A stretch of DNA of 22,737 nt from Hydnum rufescens UP504 (lineage: Eukaryota; Basidiomycota; Agaricomycetes; Cantharellales; Hydnaceae), in the NCBI GenBank assembly GCA_014904985.1, contig MU129243.1, positions 22,424 through 45,160 of the forward strand. The letters run 5' to 3'. Below are positions 9,282 through 18,837 of this stretch, one piece after another; the stretch's first letter is position 1; every line of letters begins with the position of its first letter. A program made the position numbers and the translations under genes. Below the pieces are notes generated by a model that was not told the origin of the DNA, ran no database searches, and worked only from the letters and a program-made list of their open reading frames with translations.

Positions 9282-9750
9282 TGGGCCCCTAATGGTGTCC
9301 CTTGTATTAGCATTAGAGATCCAGGTCCCATGATGCTAGGGGTTGACAGATCAGTTGGAAGTGGAATACACAACTTTTCAGTCTACTCATTTCTAGACCT
9401 CAACTTTTCTAGGCTGGTAAATCTTATGGCCATGTGAATAGTGTTGCCACAACTCAGCTCTGCTTGGCTTCTACTCGACTCTGTTCGACTTCTGGCAGTT
9501 TCTGTTGGCTTCAGCTTTGAACCTGAGAGTTGAGCACAAGTGGAGTTGTGAAGTCAACTCAAGTCAACTTGAGTGGATCCAACATGCAGTGGGTGTGGGG
9601 CACTGGGGCCATGTACTCTGGCTCATATGTACCACAGTTTGTATGTCCTCCCTGCAGTTTTTGTTTGTGGGGGGTCATTCATGGGATTCATTCATGGCAT
9701 GTCATTCCATGGGTTTCTGGTTAGGCATTCATGCAGGTTCTGGCCAGGAT

Positions 9751-9858
9751 CTAGAGAAATAATAATGGGTTACTTGAAAATGAATGCAACACAAAAAGAG
9801 CAGCATATGCTGCTCTTTTTGCACCACAAGAATAAGAAATAAAAAAAATAAAACTTAC
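9751..9858 (-). other. P1 hairpin intron 3
   Basis: 108 nt on the minus strand, donor GTAAGT, acceptor CTCTAG. The hairpin lies at 9792-9821 (AAAAAGAGCAGC paired with GCTGCTCTTTTT). Confidence 0.55.
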
Positions 9859-10025
9859 TTTGTAGTACCCCACACCTGCTGCAGCAGGTGTGGGGTACTG
9901 GGGCCATACTCTGGCTCACATGTACAGCAGTTTGGACTGGTCCCCCCAGGTCCCATCATTCAGGCATTGATAGGCAGGGTTACAGGGGTTTTGCATTGGT
10001 ATTTGTTGGCACAAGAAGTGAAGAC
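9859..10025 (-). pseudogene. P1 exon module 3
   Basis: 167 nt exon between two hairpin introns; equivalent to P2 exon 17965-18123 by position and by shared GCATTGATA and GGTTTTG...TTGGTATT strings. Its 3' end (minus strand) carries the perfect 32 nt palindrome 9866-9897 centred on CTGCTGCAGCAG. Confidence 0.5.
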
Positions 10026-10123
10026 CTACAATAGAATAAAAAGTTGTGAATTAGTTAAGAATTAAATGCCATGCAAAAAGAGCATGCTGCTCTTTTATGC
10101 ACCTGTGGGGGGTTGGGACTCAC
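10026..10123 (-). other. P1 hairpin intron 2
   Basis: 98 nt, donor GTGAGT, branch-like CTTAACTAATT, acceptor ATTGTAG. The hairpin (10073-10096) is shortened here by loss of part of one arm. Confidence 0.55.
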
Positions 10124-10376
10124 CTTATATAGGGCCACACACCCACCATGGCAGGTGTGTGGTTCCTGGGGCCCTTATTTAGCATGGTTGCATCCTTGTT
10201 TGGCATGTTTCCATGTGTCACATTGTTTGGTGCATTGTCATGTGTCAAATTGCTTGGTGCATTGCCATCTGTTGTGTCACTTGGCATGTTGCCATTTGTT
10301 GCATTGCCATGTCATGTTGCCATTCGGGCCCTCATCATTTCACAGGTTTTCATCATGCCTTGGACCAGGCCTCAAT
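10124..10376 (-). pseudogene. P1 exon module 2 (Asn/Thr/Pro-rich repeat)
   Basis: On the minus strand the 3' half reads THGNMPNKDATMLNKGPR followed by NHTPAMVGVWPYIR, ending two bases into a codon at the donor. The same peptide register is found in P2 exon 18230-18552 (THGNMPNKD, then GPRNHTP and GVW). The upstream part is a ~27 bp minisatellite (9-codon units with Asn-Ala-Pro or Asn-Met-Pro). Length 253 nt is one base off a multiple of three, and a frameshift is likely. Function unknown. Confidence 0.5.
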
Positions 10377-10488
10377 CTAGAATAATAAAAGATAAAAGAT
10401 GCATTAGTATAAAATTTCAAAGCAGCACAAAAAGGGCAGCTTTTGTTGCTCTTTTTGCACCATTGTATCCACTGGCAAAAAAACTCAC
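10377..10488 (-). other. P1 hairpin intron 1
   Basis: 112 nt, donor GTGAGT, branch ACTAAT, acceptor ATTCTAG. Hairpin 10425-10460; its sense loop AAAA is what a GAAA loop becomes after CpG decay (CGAAA to CAAAA). Confidence 0.6.
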
Positions 10489-11149
10489 CTTGTGACCACA
10501 CCCACAGTGGGGGGTGTGTGGTCATTTGGTTGCCTTTCCAGGCAGCTGCCTGTGTGGTTTGTGGAGATTTGAAGCAAGATGGAAACTCAATGCCAGGAAT
10601 TGCCAGTACCCAAAAAGCACCCAAGTGCTGGTGCTACAAGCACAATACATAGTAATAGCAGGTATATAGACATGGAATAAATTAATATTCAGTAAATATT
10701 TTCCCAAAAAATGAAAAAGACAGTGATAGTGAGTTAGAGCTCAATAAGGCATGATATCCCTAATTGCAAAGTGGATTGGGCCATTTCTATGGGTCAGAAT
10801 TGGCCCAAATTTAAATATATTTATGGTATATATGCACCCTGCATGGGTGACTAATTATACCAGATGTTCCTGCCATTTTTCAATTTTTCACACCTTCAAT
10901 TCCCTAAATAGGGAATTGAAGGCATGAAAAATTGAAAAATGCCAGAATCATCTGATATAATTAGTCACCCATATAGGGTGTATATATATCATCACTATAT
11001 TTAAATTTGGGCCAATTCTGATGTGTGGAAGTGACCCAATCCACTTTGCAATGAGGCATATCATCCCTTATTGAGCTCTGGCTCATTATCATCCTCTTCT
11101 TCACATTTTTAAACAAATATTTATTATATATTCTATATTCCATGTCTAC

Positions 11150-11280
11150 ATGCTTGCTATTAATCTGGATTGTACTTGTAGCATCAGCACTTGGGTGCTT
11201 CTTGAGTATCAGCAATTGCTGGCATTGAATTTCACAAGTATGCAGCCACACACCCAGCAACAGAAAGGTGAGCACATGAC
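11150..11280 (+). pseudogene. P1 putative first exon, outward, right arm
   Basis: The outward frame begins MLAINLDCTCSISTW and continues LLEYQQLLALNF. The equivalent frames in both P2 arms (19322 on plus, 18837 on minus) and, decayed, in the left arm of P1 (10522-10707 minus) read nearly the same. The shared ATG start makes it the best candidate for exon 1 of the array transcript, but because the arms are near-copies, conservation cannot prove coding. Confidence 0.35.
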
Positions 11281-11285
11281 CATGA

Positions 11286-11325
11286 CCACAACAGCAACAG
11301 CAGCAGCAGCAGCAACAGTGCAGCC
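11286..11325 (+). repeat. CAG/CAA microsatellite
   Basis: A run of ACAGCAACAGCAGCAGCAGC type lies within the right arm of P1, where P2 has no equivalent. Confidence 0.7.
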
Positions 11326-11353
11326 CCAGCACATAACCACAACCACACACCCA

Positions 11354-11472
11354 CTGATGCACCTCAGTCAGCCACTTGGGCTGACCTTAATAGGCAGGAC
11401 AAATCCCTCATCCAGTCAGCCTAAGAGGCCTGTTTTTTCTTTGATGTCAATTGACAATCCTCAAATGGACCT
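11354..11472 (+). repeat. Dispersed repeat at right edge of P1
   Basis: It is the inverted partner of 7668-7784 and starts exactly where P1 ceases to match P2. Confidence 0.65.
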
Positions 11473-11752
11473 TACAGGAAATTGGATGGGACTAATATCA
11501 ATGCTACATGGATCACTGAATGGCTGATTGGAAAGGTGTTGGAAAACCTGGAGGATGCCATTTAGAGGGTCAGCAGGCAATACAGGATTATCGGTGATAG
11601 TCACAATTATGTATAATGAACTATTTACTGTTCATGTGGATGTGTACATGACTGGGCACAATTCAAGGGAATACAAGTAAAATAGACTGATGGTCTGCAC
11701 TCCAAGAAGAGCACAGGAACCAAAAAGGATCAAAAGTCCTTGGGAGTGGGGG
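11473..11752. other. Gene-free spacer; last part is a half unit of the next tandem repeat
   Basis: No coding frame is supported. From about 11710 the sequence (ACCAAAAAGG...GTCCTTGGGAGTGGGG) matches the end of the following ~287 bp repeat unit. Confidence 0.4.
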
Positions 11753-12830
11753 TGTTGGAAAGCTGTGATTCAGGCACACAGAATGCACCCACACACAGCT
11801 GGATCAACAACCCCATCCCCCTGGAGGACCACATGGGGGAATTAAGACAAGATTGAGAAAAGTGCTCAGATCACAGCATAAATAGGCTTGACAGATTTGG
11901 GTGAATGAGACAAATCTAATGAGCCTACCAACATCCCGAACGGACAATATTTGATGATCCCAGGCACTGTTGAGTGGGAGCAGGGGAGCAGATGAGGAGC
12001 ACTGAGGCCAAAAGGTATCAGAATGTCTTGCAAGTGGGGTGTTGGAAAGCTGTGATTCAGGCACACATAATTCACCCACACACAGCTGTCCCAGAAACCC
12101 CCAACCCCCTGGAGGACCACATGGGGGGATTGGGACAAGATTGAGGATAACGAAATGAGAAGTGCTCAGATCATGGTGTGAATAGGCTGGACGGATTGGG
12201 TGAACGAGACGAATCTAACGAGCCTACAAACGTCTCGAATGGACAAGATTTGATGATCCCAGGCAATGTTGAGTGGGAGCAGGGGAGGAGATGAGGAGCA
12301 CTGAGGCCAAAAGGTATCAGAATTCTGGCAAGCAGGGGCATTGGAAGGCTGCAATTCAGGTGCACGGAATGCACCCACACACAGCTGGACCAACAACCCC
12401 CATCCCCCTGGAGGACCACCTGGGGATTGGAACAAGATTGAGGATAACGAAGTGAAAAATGCTTGGATCATGGTGTAAATAGGCTTGGCAGATTCGGACG
12501 AATGAGACGGATCCAACGAGCCTAAGAATGGCCTGAACAGACAAGATGTGATGCTCCCAGGAGATGTTGAGTGGGATGAAAGCAGGAGATGAAGAGCACT
12601 GAGGCCATCCACTGAGGGTGGGGGCATTGAAAAACTGTGATTCAGGCACCTAGCAGGCACCCACACACTGCCCTAGCAACAACACTCATTCCCCTGGAGG
12701 ATCACATGAGGTGATTGGGAAAGGTTTGAGCTGTTGAGTTGAAGTTGCCTTGCATTCTTTTGAAGTAAGCTTGTTGGAGAGCTGAGCTTTGGGCACACAG
12801 AGTGTGCCCACACTCAGCTTCTCCAACAAA
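11753..12830 (+). repeat. Tandem repeat, ~287-299 bp units
   Basis: Units begin TGTTGGAAAGCTGTGATTCA or a close variant at 11753, 12040, 12339 and 12625. The fourth unit is cut at about 12720, and a new unit start follows at 12772. Each unit contains CCCCCTGGAGGACCAC, an AATAGGCT...GAATGAGAC block and GATGATCCCAGGCA. Unit starts form a hairpin, best seen at 12772-12829 (TGTTGGAGAGCTGAG paired with CTCAGCTTCTCCAACA). Middle units keep CpGs. The reverse-strand ORFs across this array repeat themselves and are not independent genes. Confidence 0.8.
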
Positions 12831-13485
12831 GCCATGGTCCCAGTGGGAGCTGGGACCATTTCATTCAAAATGAGGTGTGTGTTCAAACAGTGGACTCAAT
12901 GCAGCAGTTTCCATAATTAGCAAAGTGCCCATGTACACAATTGAACAGCAATTTTGCTGCCACTCATGTCCATAATTTCATCATATCTTTCTTTCTCCCC
13001 TTTATGTCCATATTTTGATGTGCAGTATTCCTGTGTACATATTCCATACTACACATATGTATGTACAGTATTAGCCTCCTGACCTCTCCCTCAGCTCTTT
13101 TTCCAATGTCCATTTAAATATGTCCCTGCAGCCAGGGGGCATGGACACTATTCAAAATGAGATATATATGTATGAGAAGATGGGAGGCCACTGGCAGCAG
13201 TTAGGACTCCACTCAGTGGTGAAGGGCCTTGTCACATGTCACACAATCCCATGACTGACTTTTGGATGGTTGTGACACATGGGGACCCAATATTAAAGCA
13301 CATTTTAATCTGAGTGCCTCTAACCAATAGGAAATTTCAACAGTTCTTATATTGGATTTCTGGCATCCACATAGGGATGTTCCTTTGGGTGCTGAATATT
13401 CCATAAATTAACAATTTCCTCCCCAGAGCCTTCCATGCATCCAATTGCCCTGCACCTGCACACATAGGATATCCAGATACATTTA
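12831..13485. other. Gene-free decayed sequence
   Basis: AT-rich, CpG-poor, with a few ATATGTATGTA-type strings. The minus-strand ORF at 13213-13404 (63 codons) contains a CVTCDKALHH end but no recognisable domain. No repeat partner was seen in the window. Confidence 0.35.
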
Positions 13486-14260
13486 TAACATCCCCCCAAA
13501 TTTCATATCCATTACTGCAACATCTGAGTTTCCGATAATATTTTCAAGTTTCACTGAAATAGACCCTCCAGTTTGAGCACTTCCACAGTTCCAATCACTC
13601 TGATTTTTTGTAGGCCTCACCTGATCACCATTTAAGGCTCAACCTTGAAATTCCACTCCATTCCAAGGACTTTTGACATGGGTCATGTGATCAAGGTTTC
13701 CCTCTCCCCCTCCTTCACTCAGTGATCCCATGTCTACAGAGTTAGGTGTCACCAGGAGTAGTAGTATGTGACAGTGCATGATTCAAATTTCAGGACATTT
13801 GATGGAATATTCATTGACTTATTCAAGAAACATTCCAGACCCATTCAATTTGAGGTCAGAACTGCATATTTCCAAAATATGCAGTTCTGACCTCAAATTG
13901 AATGGGTCTGGAATGTTTCTTGAATAAGTCAATGAATATTCCATCAAATGTCCTGAAATTTGAATCATGCACTGTCACATACTACTACTCCTGGTGACAC
14001 CTAACTCTGTAGACATGGGATCACTGAGTGAAGGAGGGGGAGAGGGAAACCTTGATCACATGACCCATGTCAAAAGTCCTTGGAATGGAGTGGAATTTCA
14101 AGGTTGAGCCTCAAATGGTGATCAGGTGTGGCCTACAAAAAATCAGAGTGATTGGAACTGTGGAAGTGCTCAAACTGGAGGGCCTATTTCAGTGAAACTT
14201 GAAAATATTATGGAAACTCAGATGTTGCAGTAATGAATAAGAAATTTGGGGGGATTGTTA
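13486..14260. repeat. 775 bp near-perfect palindrome (foldback)
   Basis: Arms of about 386 bp (13486-13871 and 13875-14260) are complementary with only a few mismatches, around a 3 nt spacer at 13872-13874 (ACTGCATATTT / AAATATGCAGT). The outer ends are TAACA(A)TCCCCCC and GGGGGGATTGTTA. There is no ORF of interest. The near-identity of arms implies recent formation or ongoing arm-to-arm conversion. The right end abuts the gypsy LTR-like start. Confidence 0.85.
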
Positions 14261-14539
14261 GTAGTGTGAAATTCTCACAACAGCAGGGCCATCCATTGTC
14301 ATATCTATCCCGCCAGTTCTGTACTCTTTGATCATTGAAACCCTTCTCTTCCCTTTCCTTTTTCTTCTTTTTCCCTTCCTCCACAAAGACTGGTGGAAAG
14401 CTTCTCCCACAGGGAGTTTGGTGCTGCCCCAGGTTTAGCTAGATTCCTTGCTTATGTAATAGCATAGATTCACTGTACTAGCTTACCCGCCAAGCCCCAA
14501 GAATGTATCTTTTACTTCCTTGAAACTCGTGCCTTTGCA
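14256..14539 (+). repeat. Possible 5' LTR of gypsy-type element
   Basis: The segment begins TGTTAGTAGTGTGAAATTCT and could end ...CCTTTGCA, giving a TG...CA unit of ~284 bp, followed directly by TGGTGCTGGAAC, a plausible primer-binding site. A gag-like reading follows. No second LTR copy is in the window to confirm it, so the boundaries are a guess from form alone. Confidence 0.35.
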
Positions 14540-14584
14540 TGGTGCTGGAACAGCACACTGTGCAACAGGCCAACTTCTTCCATA

Positions 14585-17142
14585 ATGAGACCTACTATGG
14601 ACTCTCTAGGAATCCCATCTAAGGTGAGTACTATGCCCTTATATGTGCTTACGAGTCCCCAGCTGGGTCCTGAACCCCCACCTGGGAGTTCCCTACTGTC
14701 AACCCTTAATTCAGATATGACCGAATTAACACTGGTGGAGTGTGTAAGAATGACTCCAACACGGTCACATTCCATTACACCGACTGTCTTCTGACATGCC
14801 TATGGGCCATTTGAAGATGGTGACCCTAGCCCCCTATCAAATTGGGTGGATACCTCAAGAGGGGTGGACATTCCCCCCAAAATTCACAACAACACAAGTC
14901 ATCTAGAAGTCTTGGGGTCAGACCACTGCACCTTGAAAAAGTCTTTCGTTGGACCCGAGTCATCCCTGAGTACCTGTTCAACTGCTTCCAGCCTCACGAG
15001 AATGGCCTGGAAGCCTGCACACAAGATTACGTCCTTGCATCTAGACCCCCAAATGACTAATGACCAAAAACTACTAAAGGGATCAAAACAGGGTACCCAC
15101 TTCCTTCAAGCTACTGTGTCTATGCCTGCCCCATGCGGCACCCCCCAGGAGCCTCAAAGGGGTCTGGTAGTACCTGTCTCCTCCTTGACAGAAGGCGACA
15201 GCAAGTCCATGAAGCTGTAGCCAGTTCCATTAATGTAGATCAAGAGGCCCTATGACATGCTAGTTTACATTCGTTGGTCATCGACTCCTTATGACAGGAA
15301 CAAGGACCCAATGCCTCAGCAATGTTAGGCTCATTAACAACTTCTTGCACCATTTACTCTACGAACTGGACGTGGAGTCGGAAGGCTTTATGAGTACTAT
15401 CGTACAGACCTCGCGCAATGGGCACCCCACAGTATACAAACCCAATGTTGAATCCCGGCTCATGCTACTCCAATGTGGCCAAGTGGTACAGGATGCAGTC
15501 ATGGAGATCGCTAGACACTATATCGTACCTGTCCAGGACCCATACAAGTTCGACCCAGGAGGGGTACTGGCCATACACATGGAGGCTGGAGTCGCCTCCA
15601 AGGAAAAGGTGACCCAGCTTGCTGTGTTGGCTCTTCAAAGGCTGTGAATGGGCATAAAGGTGATTGCTCAAATACAGAGTACCAAAGGGGACAAGTCAGT
15701 CACCTACATGACCAATTCTAAGGCCCAAGAAATAGTGACTGGACTAGTGGAAATGACCTCTCATGCTGCCTCTCCACTGGGGGTTTATTTGAAAGCCCTG
15801 GAGGGACTCACCTGGCATAACGTGGAGGCCCTGACCCCTAGCACAGTAATAAGCCACGACAGAGGCCCTCCATTACATTCTCAACTTGAAACTAAATGCC
15901 CGTGGCCATCGGTGGACCCCCTGAGATCCTTTATGCACACCACCCAGTCGATAACCCCAAGGGTCTTTACACAAGGACCCAAATTCTCCAACAATGGCCC
16001 CATGGGACAGCCTCCAAGGGCTGACATACCAGACCAGATGCCAGGTTGGCAGGGCAGGCCTGTGCCACCCAACGGAGGGAACCCCCCTAGGAACCCTCCA
16101 AGTGGAGGTCCCCCTGACAGTAGCAATCCAGGCAATGGCAATGGAATCCCTGGGGAAAACCCATTCAATCAAGGATGGCCTCATCGAGACCCACCATGGG
16201 GATATCCCCATCACGACATGCCAGGTGGTGGAGGTCCTGGGAGAGGACCACCAGATGGAGGATTGTTCCCCCCTGGAATCACTGGACTGACCGATGCCCC
16301 CTATGGTCCCAATGCTTACTACAAGCCCAAATTCAAGTTGGAGTTTTGTCCCAGCAACTTGCCAGAATATGATGGGTCTGACAATGCCTTCGTCACCTGG
16401 ACCAAGGACCTCGACCAATATGCTGCCAGAAGCCAATGAATGCATGAACAACTGGCCTATGCCACATCCATGTGATTCACTAAACATGCCAATGTGTGGT
16501 GGTGAAGTTTGCCCAACTCCACAAAGATCCAGGCTAGTCGGAATTGGGACACCCTGAAATTCACTATTCAAACTAGACTACTAGGAAATTGTTGGTATGA
16601 TAAACAGGTCATGATCTATGACAAGATGCGGTTTCATAACTGGGGGCATGAAAGGGAGACCCCAGTGGACTGGTTAACCCACAAGGTACAGGCTCATTGG
16701 GTACTGCACCCCCCTCCTGATGCCAATGATCCCGCCTTCAACTCCCTGGAAGTGGGAACAATCATGGAGCATGCCCCACCTTCCTGGCAGGCCTACATTG
16801 ATGTGGACCTGTGCCACAACACAGACGACTTGTTCACTAGAGTTAAGGATCAGGAGGATGCCCCCCTTGCCCAAGTGGAACTCACAAACACATCCTGGTC
16901 AGATGAAATAGCTAATGAGGTACTCTGTTGAGTCCGTGAAGACTTATGAAGGAGCCAGTATCGGCCCCCTGCTCTCACCATTGGCATGAGCTCATCCACA
17001 CCCATGTATGCCTACGAACATAGCAATGTCAAGTTGAAATGAAAACCTATCCAACCCTGCCATCATTGTGGCAACGAACGGCATTATGACTATGATTGCA
17101 GATCCAGCCTGGTCAGCCAATTATTGGTATCTAAGTAGATAC
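14585..17142 (+). pseudogene. gag: Ty3/gypsy retrotransposon gag, decayed, truncated after zinc knuckle
   Basis: The main frame (frame 3) is readable from about 15291 to 17142, with TGA stops at 15645, 16437, 16473, 16494 and 16929 and a TGA near 17040; upstream coding switches frames near 15325 and earlier. From the N-terminus there is a helical matrix-like region, a Pro/Gly-rich linker (about 15990-16290), then a Retrotrans_gag capsid domain (LPEYDGSDNAFVTW, LPNSTKIQASRNWDTL, WLTHKVQAHW), and finally a CX2CX4HX4C zinc knuckle at 17058-17099 (CHHCGNERHYDYDC). The knuckle binds nucleic acid and the capsid domain packages the RNA. Reading ends at the TAG at about 17142, and no protease, reverse transcriptase or integrase follows before P2 begins. 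CpG content is moderate, so decay is recent relative to the left half of the window. Confidence 0.82.
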
Positions 17143-17261
17143 TTCAAGGGTTGCATTTATATGCTCTAACTAGATATCAGACCCAGGGGGCCCCAGGGGC
17201 CCCTGAAATTCAGTTGAGGGGGCCGGTCAAGCAGCCCAGGGGCCCTGGGGCCCCTAGCCAT
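17143..17261. repeat. GC-rich palindromic junction between gag and P2
   Basis: Repeated GGGGCCCCAGGGGCCCCTG-like strings occur at 17186-17204 and 17228-17255. A related AGGGGCCCCTGGGGGCCC string lies at 21587-21604, beyond the other side of P2. They may mark element ends. Confidence 0.45.
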
Positions 17262-17292
17262 TAGGATTATTTATTTATTATTATTATATACA

Positions 17293-17383
17293 CTAGGCTC
17301 ACCCATGCACCCCAGAAGAGCAGCCAGAGGCTGCTCTTCTTGTGCAATGTAGCTAAGGAAAATAAATACCAGGGGGGACTCAC
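17293..17383 (-). other. P2 left hairpin intron 5
   Basis: 91 nt, donor GTGAGT, acceptor CCTAG (weak). Hairpin 17314-17340 has paired changes in the arms (AGAAGAGCAGCC / GGCTGCTCTTCT). Confidence 0.45.
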
Positions 17384-17540
17384 CATATATAGGGCCACTC
17401 GTTGGGTGCATTTGGTTCTCGTCTGGTGAATTGCCATTTGTCATGTCGCTGTTTGGTGTGTTGCTGTCCATTGCGTCGCCCTTTGGTGTGTTGCCATTTG
17501 GGCCCTTGTTCGTTTTGCGAGTTTTCATTGTGGCCACAAT
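17384..17540 (-). pseudogene. P2 left exon 5
   Basis: The minus strand reads Asn/Thr/Pro/Asp-rich 9-codon units (GNTPKGDAMDSNTPNSD, then MTNGNSPDEN). Length 157 nt is one off a multiple of three. Function unknown. It lacks the terminal CCACACACC palindrome of its neighbours. Confidence 0.45.
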
Positions 17541-17647
17541 CTAGAGTAATAAAAGATATATTAGTACAAATATCCAAAGCAGCGCAAAAAGAGCAGCTTT
17601 CACTGCTCTTTTTGCACAGGTGTAGCTACTGGGGTGTGGGGACTCAC
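17541..17647 (-). other. P2 left hairpin intron 4
   Basis: 107 nt, donor GTGAGT, acceptor CTCTAG. Hairpin 17584-17615; the sense loop is GAAA closed by a T-G wobble (CAGT-GAAA-GCTG). Confidence 0.7.
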
Positions 17648-17848
17648 CTTAAATCATACCACACACCCGCTATGGTGGGTGTGTGGTACCTGGGGTCCTC
17701 ATTTGGCATGTTTGTGTGTCTCACATTGGTGCGTGTCATGTTGGTGCATGTTGTGTGTTGCGTGTTCCATGTCATGTTGGCATGTGTTGCATTACCACTC
17801 GGTCCCTCATTGTTTCATGGGTTTTCATCATGTCTTGGACAAGTCAAC
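17648..17848 (-). pseudogene. P2 left exon 4
   Basis: 201 nt = 1 + 66 codons + 2. In that phase the minus strand reads with a single TGA, is Asn/Thr-rich (SGNATHANMTWNTQ), and ends NMPNEDPRYHTPTIAGVWYD, then one Leu and AG to be completed by G of the next exon. The register matches the GPRNHTP...GVW register of other exons. The terminal palindrome is 17658-17687. Confidence 0.5.
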
Positions 17849-17964
17849 CTAGAATAATAAATGAATTGTTAGTATGAATATTCAAAGCAATGCAAAAAGA
17901 GCAGCTCATGCTGCTCTTTTTGCACCACAAGAATCAGAAATAAAAAATAAAAATAAAAACTTAC
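17849..17964 (-). other. P2 left hairpin intron 3
   Basis: 116 nt, donor GTAAGT, branch ACTAAC, acceptor ATTCTAG. Hairpin 17892-17923; sense loop ATGA (one CpG-decay step from GTGA, a GNRA form). Confidence 0.7.
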
Positions 17965-18123
17965 CTTGGAGCACCCTACACCTGCTGTGGTGGGTGTAGG
18001 GTACTGGGAGTGCGGACTCCGGCTTGTACGTATGGGTTCTCCCTGTGCCCTGTTGTTCGGGCATTGATAAGGGGGGCTACGGGGGGTTTTGTGTTGGTAT
18101 TGGTTCGCGAGAATGGTTAATAC
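17965..18123 (-). pseudogene. P2 left exon 3
   Basis: 159 nt, equivalent to P1 exon 9859-10025. It is Thr/Pro-rich in the shared phase (NTNTKPPVAP) but with TAA and TAG stops, so it is a weaker coding case than its neighbours. The terminal palindrome is 17973-18002. Confidence 0.45.
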
Positions 18124-18229
18124 CTATAAAATAATATTGTTAAATTAGTTAAAAATTAAACACCACACAAAAAGAGCAGCTTTCGCTGCTCTTTTTGCAT
18201 GGTTGTAGCTACTGGGGGTGGGGACTCAC
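18124..18229 (-). other. P2 left hairpin intron 2
   Basis: 106 nt, donor GTGAGT, branch AACTAATT, acceptor TTATAG. Hairpin 18168-18197, sense loop GAAA closed by C-G. Confidence 0.7.
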
Positions 18230-18552
18230 CTTATATGGGACCACACACCTGCCGTGGTGGGTGTGTGATTCCTGGGGCCCTCATTTGGTGTGGTCACGTC
18301 CTTGTTTGGCATGTTGCCATGGGTCACATCCCCATTTGATGTGGTGCTGTAATTCGCATTGTTGCTGTGTTGCTGTGGGTCATGTCCTCTTTTGGCATGG
18401 TGCCATATCTTGCATTGTTGCTGCATTGTGTCCTCATTTGGTGTGCTGCCATATTTCACACATTGGCCCCTTGCTGTGGGTCACATGTCGGGCTGCCATT
18501 TGGGTTCTCATTATTTCGCAGGCAATTGTCGTGTGTTGAACGAAGCCTCAAT
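18230..18552 (-). pseudogene. P2 left exon 2 (Asn/Thr/Pro repeat)
   Basis: 323 nt, one base short of a multiple of three. The minus strand 3' half is open (18226-18459) and contains NGDVTHGNMPNKDVTTPN then GPRNHTPTTAGVWSHIR, the same register as P1 exon 10124-10376. The 5' part reads in the other phase, so one base was lost inside. The internal repeat is about 27 bp. Terminal palindrome 18240-18269. Confidence 0.55.
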
Positions 18553-18657
18553 CTAGAATAATTAAAGTCGTGTTAGTAAAAAGTTTCAAAGCAGCACAAA
18601 AAGAGCAGCTTTCGCTGCTCTTTTTGTGCTGTCATACCTACTAGCAGAAAAACTCAC
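18553..18657 (-). other. P2 left hairpin intron 1
   Basis: 105 nt, donor GTGAGT, branch ACTAAC, acceptor ATTCTAG. The perfect 36 nt hairpin 18594-18629 has sense loop GAAA. It is the mirror partner of intron 19501-19602. Confidence 0.75.
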
Positions 18658-18837
18658 CTTATGACCACACACCCATGGTGGCGGGTGTGTGGTCGTGTGC
18701 TTGCCTTTCCAGGCAGTTGTTTGTTGTGGTTTCGGAGATGAGAAGAAAGATCCGAAATTCAATGCTGGCAATTGCCGATACTCAAGAAGTGCCCAAGTGC
18801 TGATGTTACAAGCACAATACAGATTGATAGCAAGCAT
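18658..18837 (-). pseudogene. P2 left putative exon 1
   Basis: The outward minus-strand frame starts MLAINLYCACNISTW and continues ALLEYRQLPALNF, running open to the donor at 18657. It starts at an ATG shared with the right arm (19322) and with P1. The terminal palindrome is 18663-18694. The exon ends in a phase that does not match the 1-nt entry of exon 2, so frame continuity is unproved. An inward frame on the opposite strand (ending DDMPHCKVD stop near 18949) is also open. Confidence 0.4.

Larger units (their letters stand above)
9575..11372. mobile_element. Palindromic exon-intron array element, partial copy P1
   Basis: The layout is the same as in P2 (17262-21384): a palindromic core centred near 10907, with exon-intron modules running outward on the minus strand to the left. 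Module order matches P2: exon with long Asn/Pro repeat (10124-10376 against 18230-18552), then exon 9859-10025 against 17965-18123. The right arm ends at about 11355-11372 before a second exon. CpGs are nearly absent, so this copy is older or more heavily methylated than P2. Conserved module order at a separate locus suggests dispersal as a unit and not purely local duplication. Confidence 0.65.
10425..11372. repeat. P1 palindromic core
   Basis: The arms pair around TTCCCTAAATAGGGAA with the centre near 10907/10908. Left and right arms share the ATTTAAATAT, CAAAGTGGATTGG, GAGCTCAATAAGG and AGCACTTGGGTGC-type segments in mirrored order. The right arm carries a CAG/CAA expansion (11290-11320) that has no mirror. 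Confidence 0.7.

Noticed and set aside
10961..11362. 133-codon minus-strand ORF with a poly-Cys tract as a Cys-rich protein
   Set aside because: The Cys run is the reverse reading of the CAG/CAA microsatellite. The rest is the inward frame of the palindromic core, already described.
11804..12666. Overlapping minus-strand ORFs of 82-166 codons
   Set aside because: They repeat the same peptide with the ~287 bp DNA repeat and overlap in several frames, so they follow from the repeat composition.
15873..16571. 232-codon minus-strand ORF
   Set aside because: It lies opposite the gag Pro/Gly linker and capsid region. The plus strand has the recognisable capsid and zinc-knuckle motifs; the minus frame is a composition effect.
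18594..18629. Hairpin followed by T run as a bacterial intrinsic terminator
   Set aside because: The T run is part of the paired arm, an A run mirrors it, and the genomic context is fungal.
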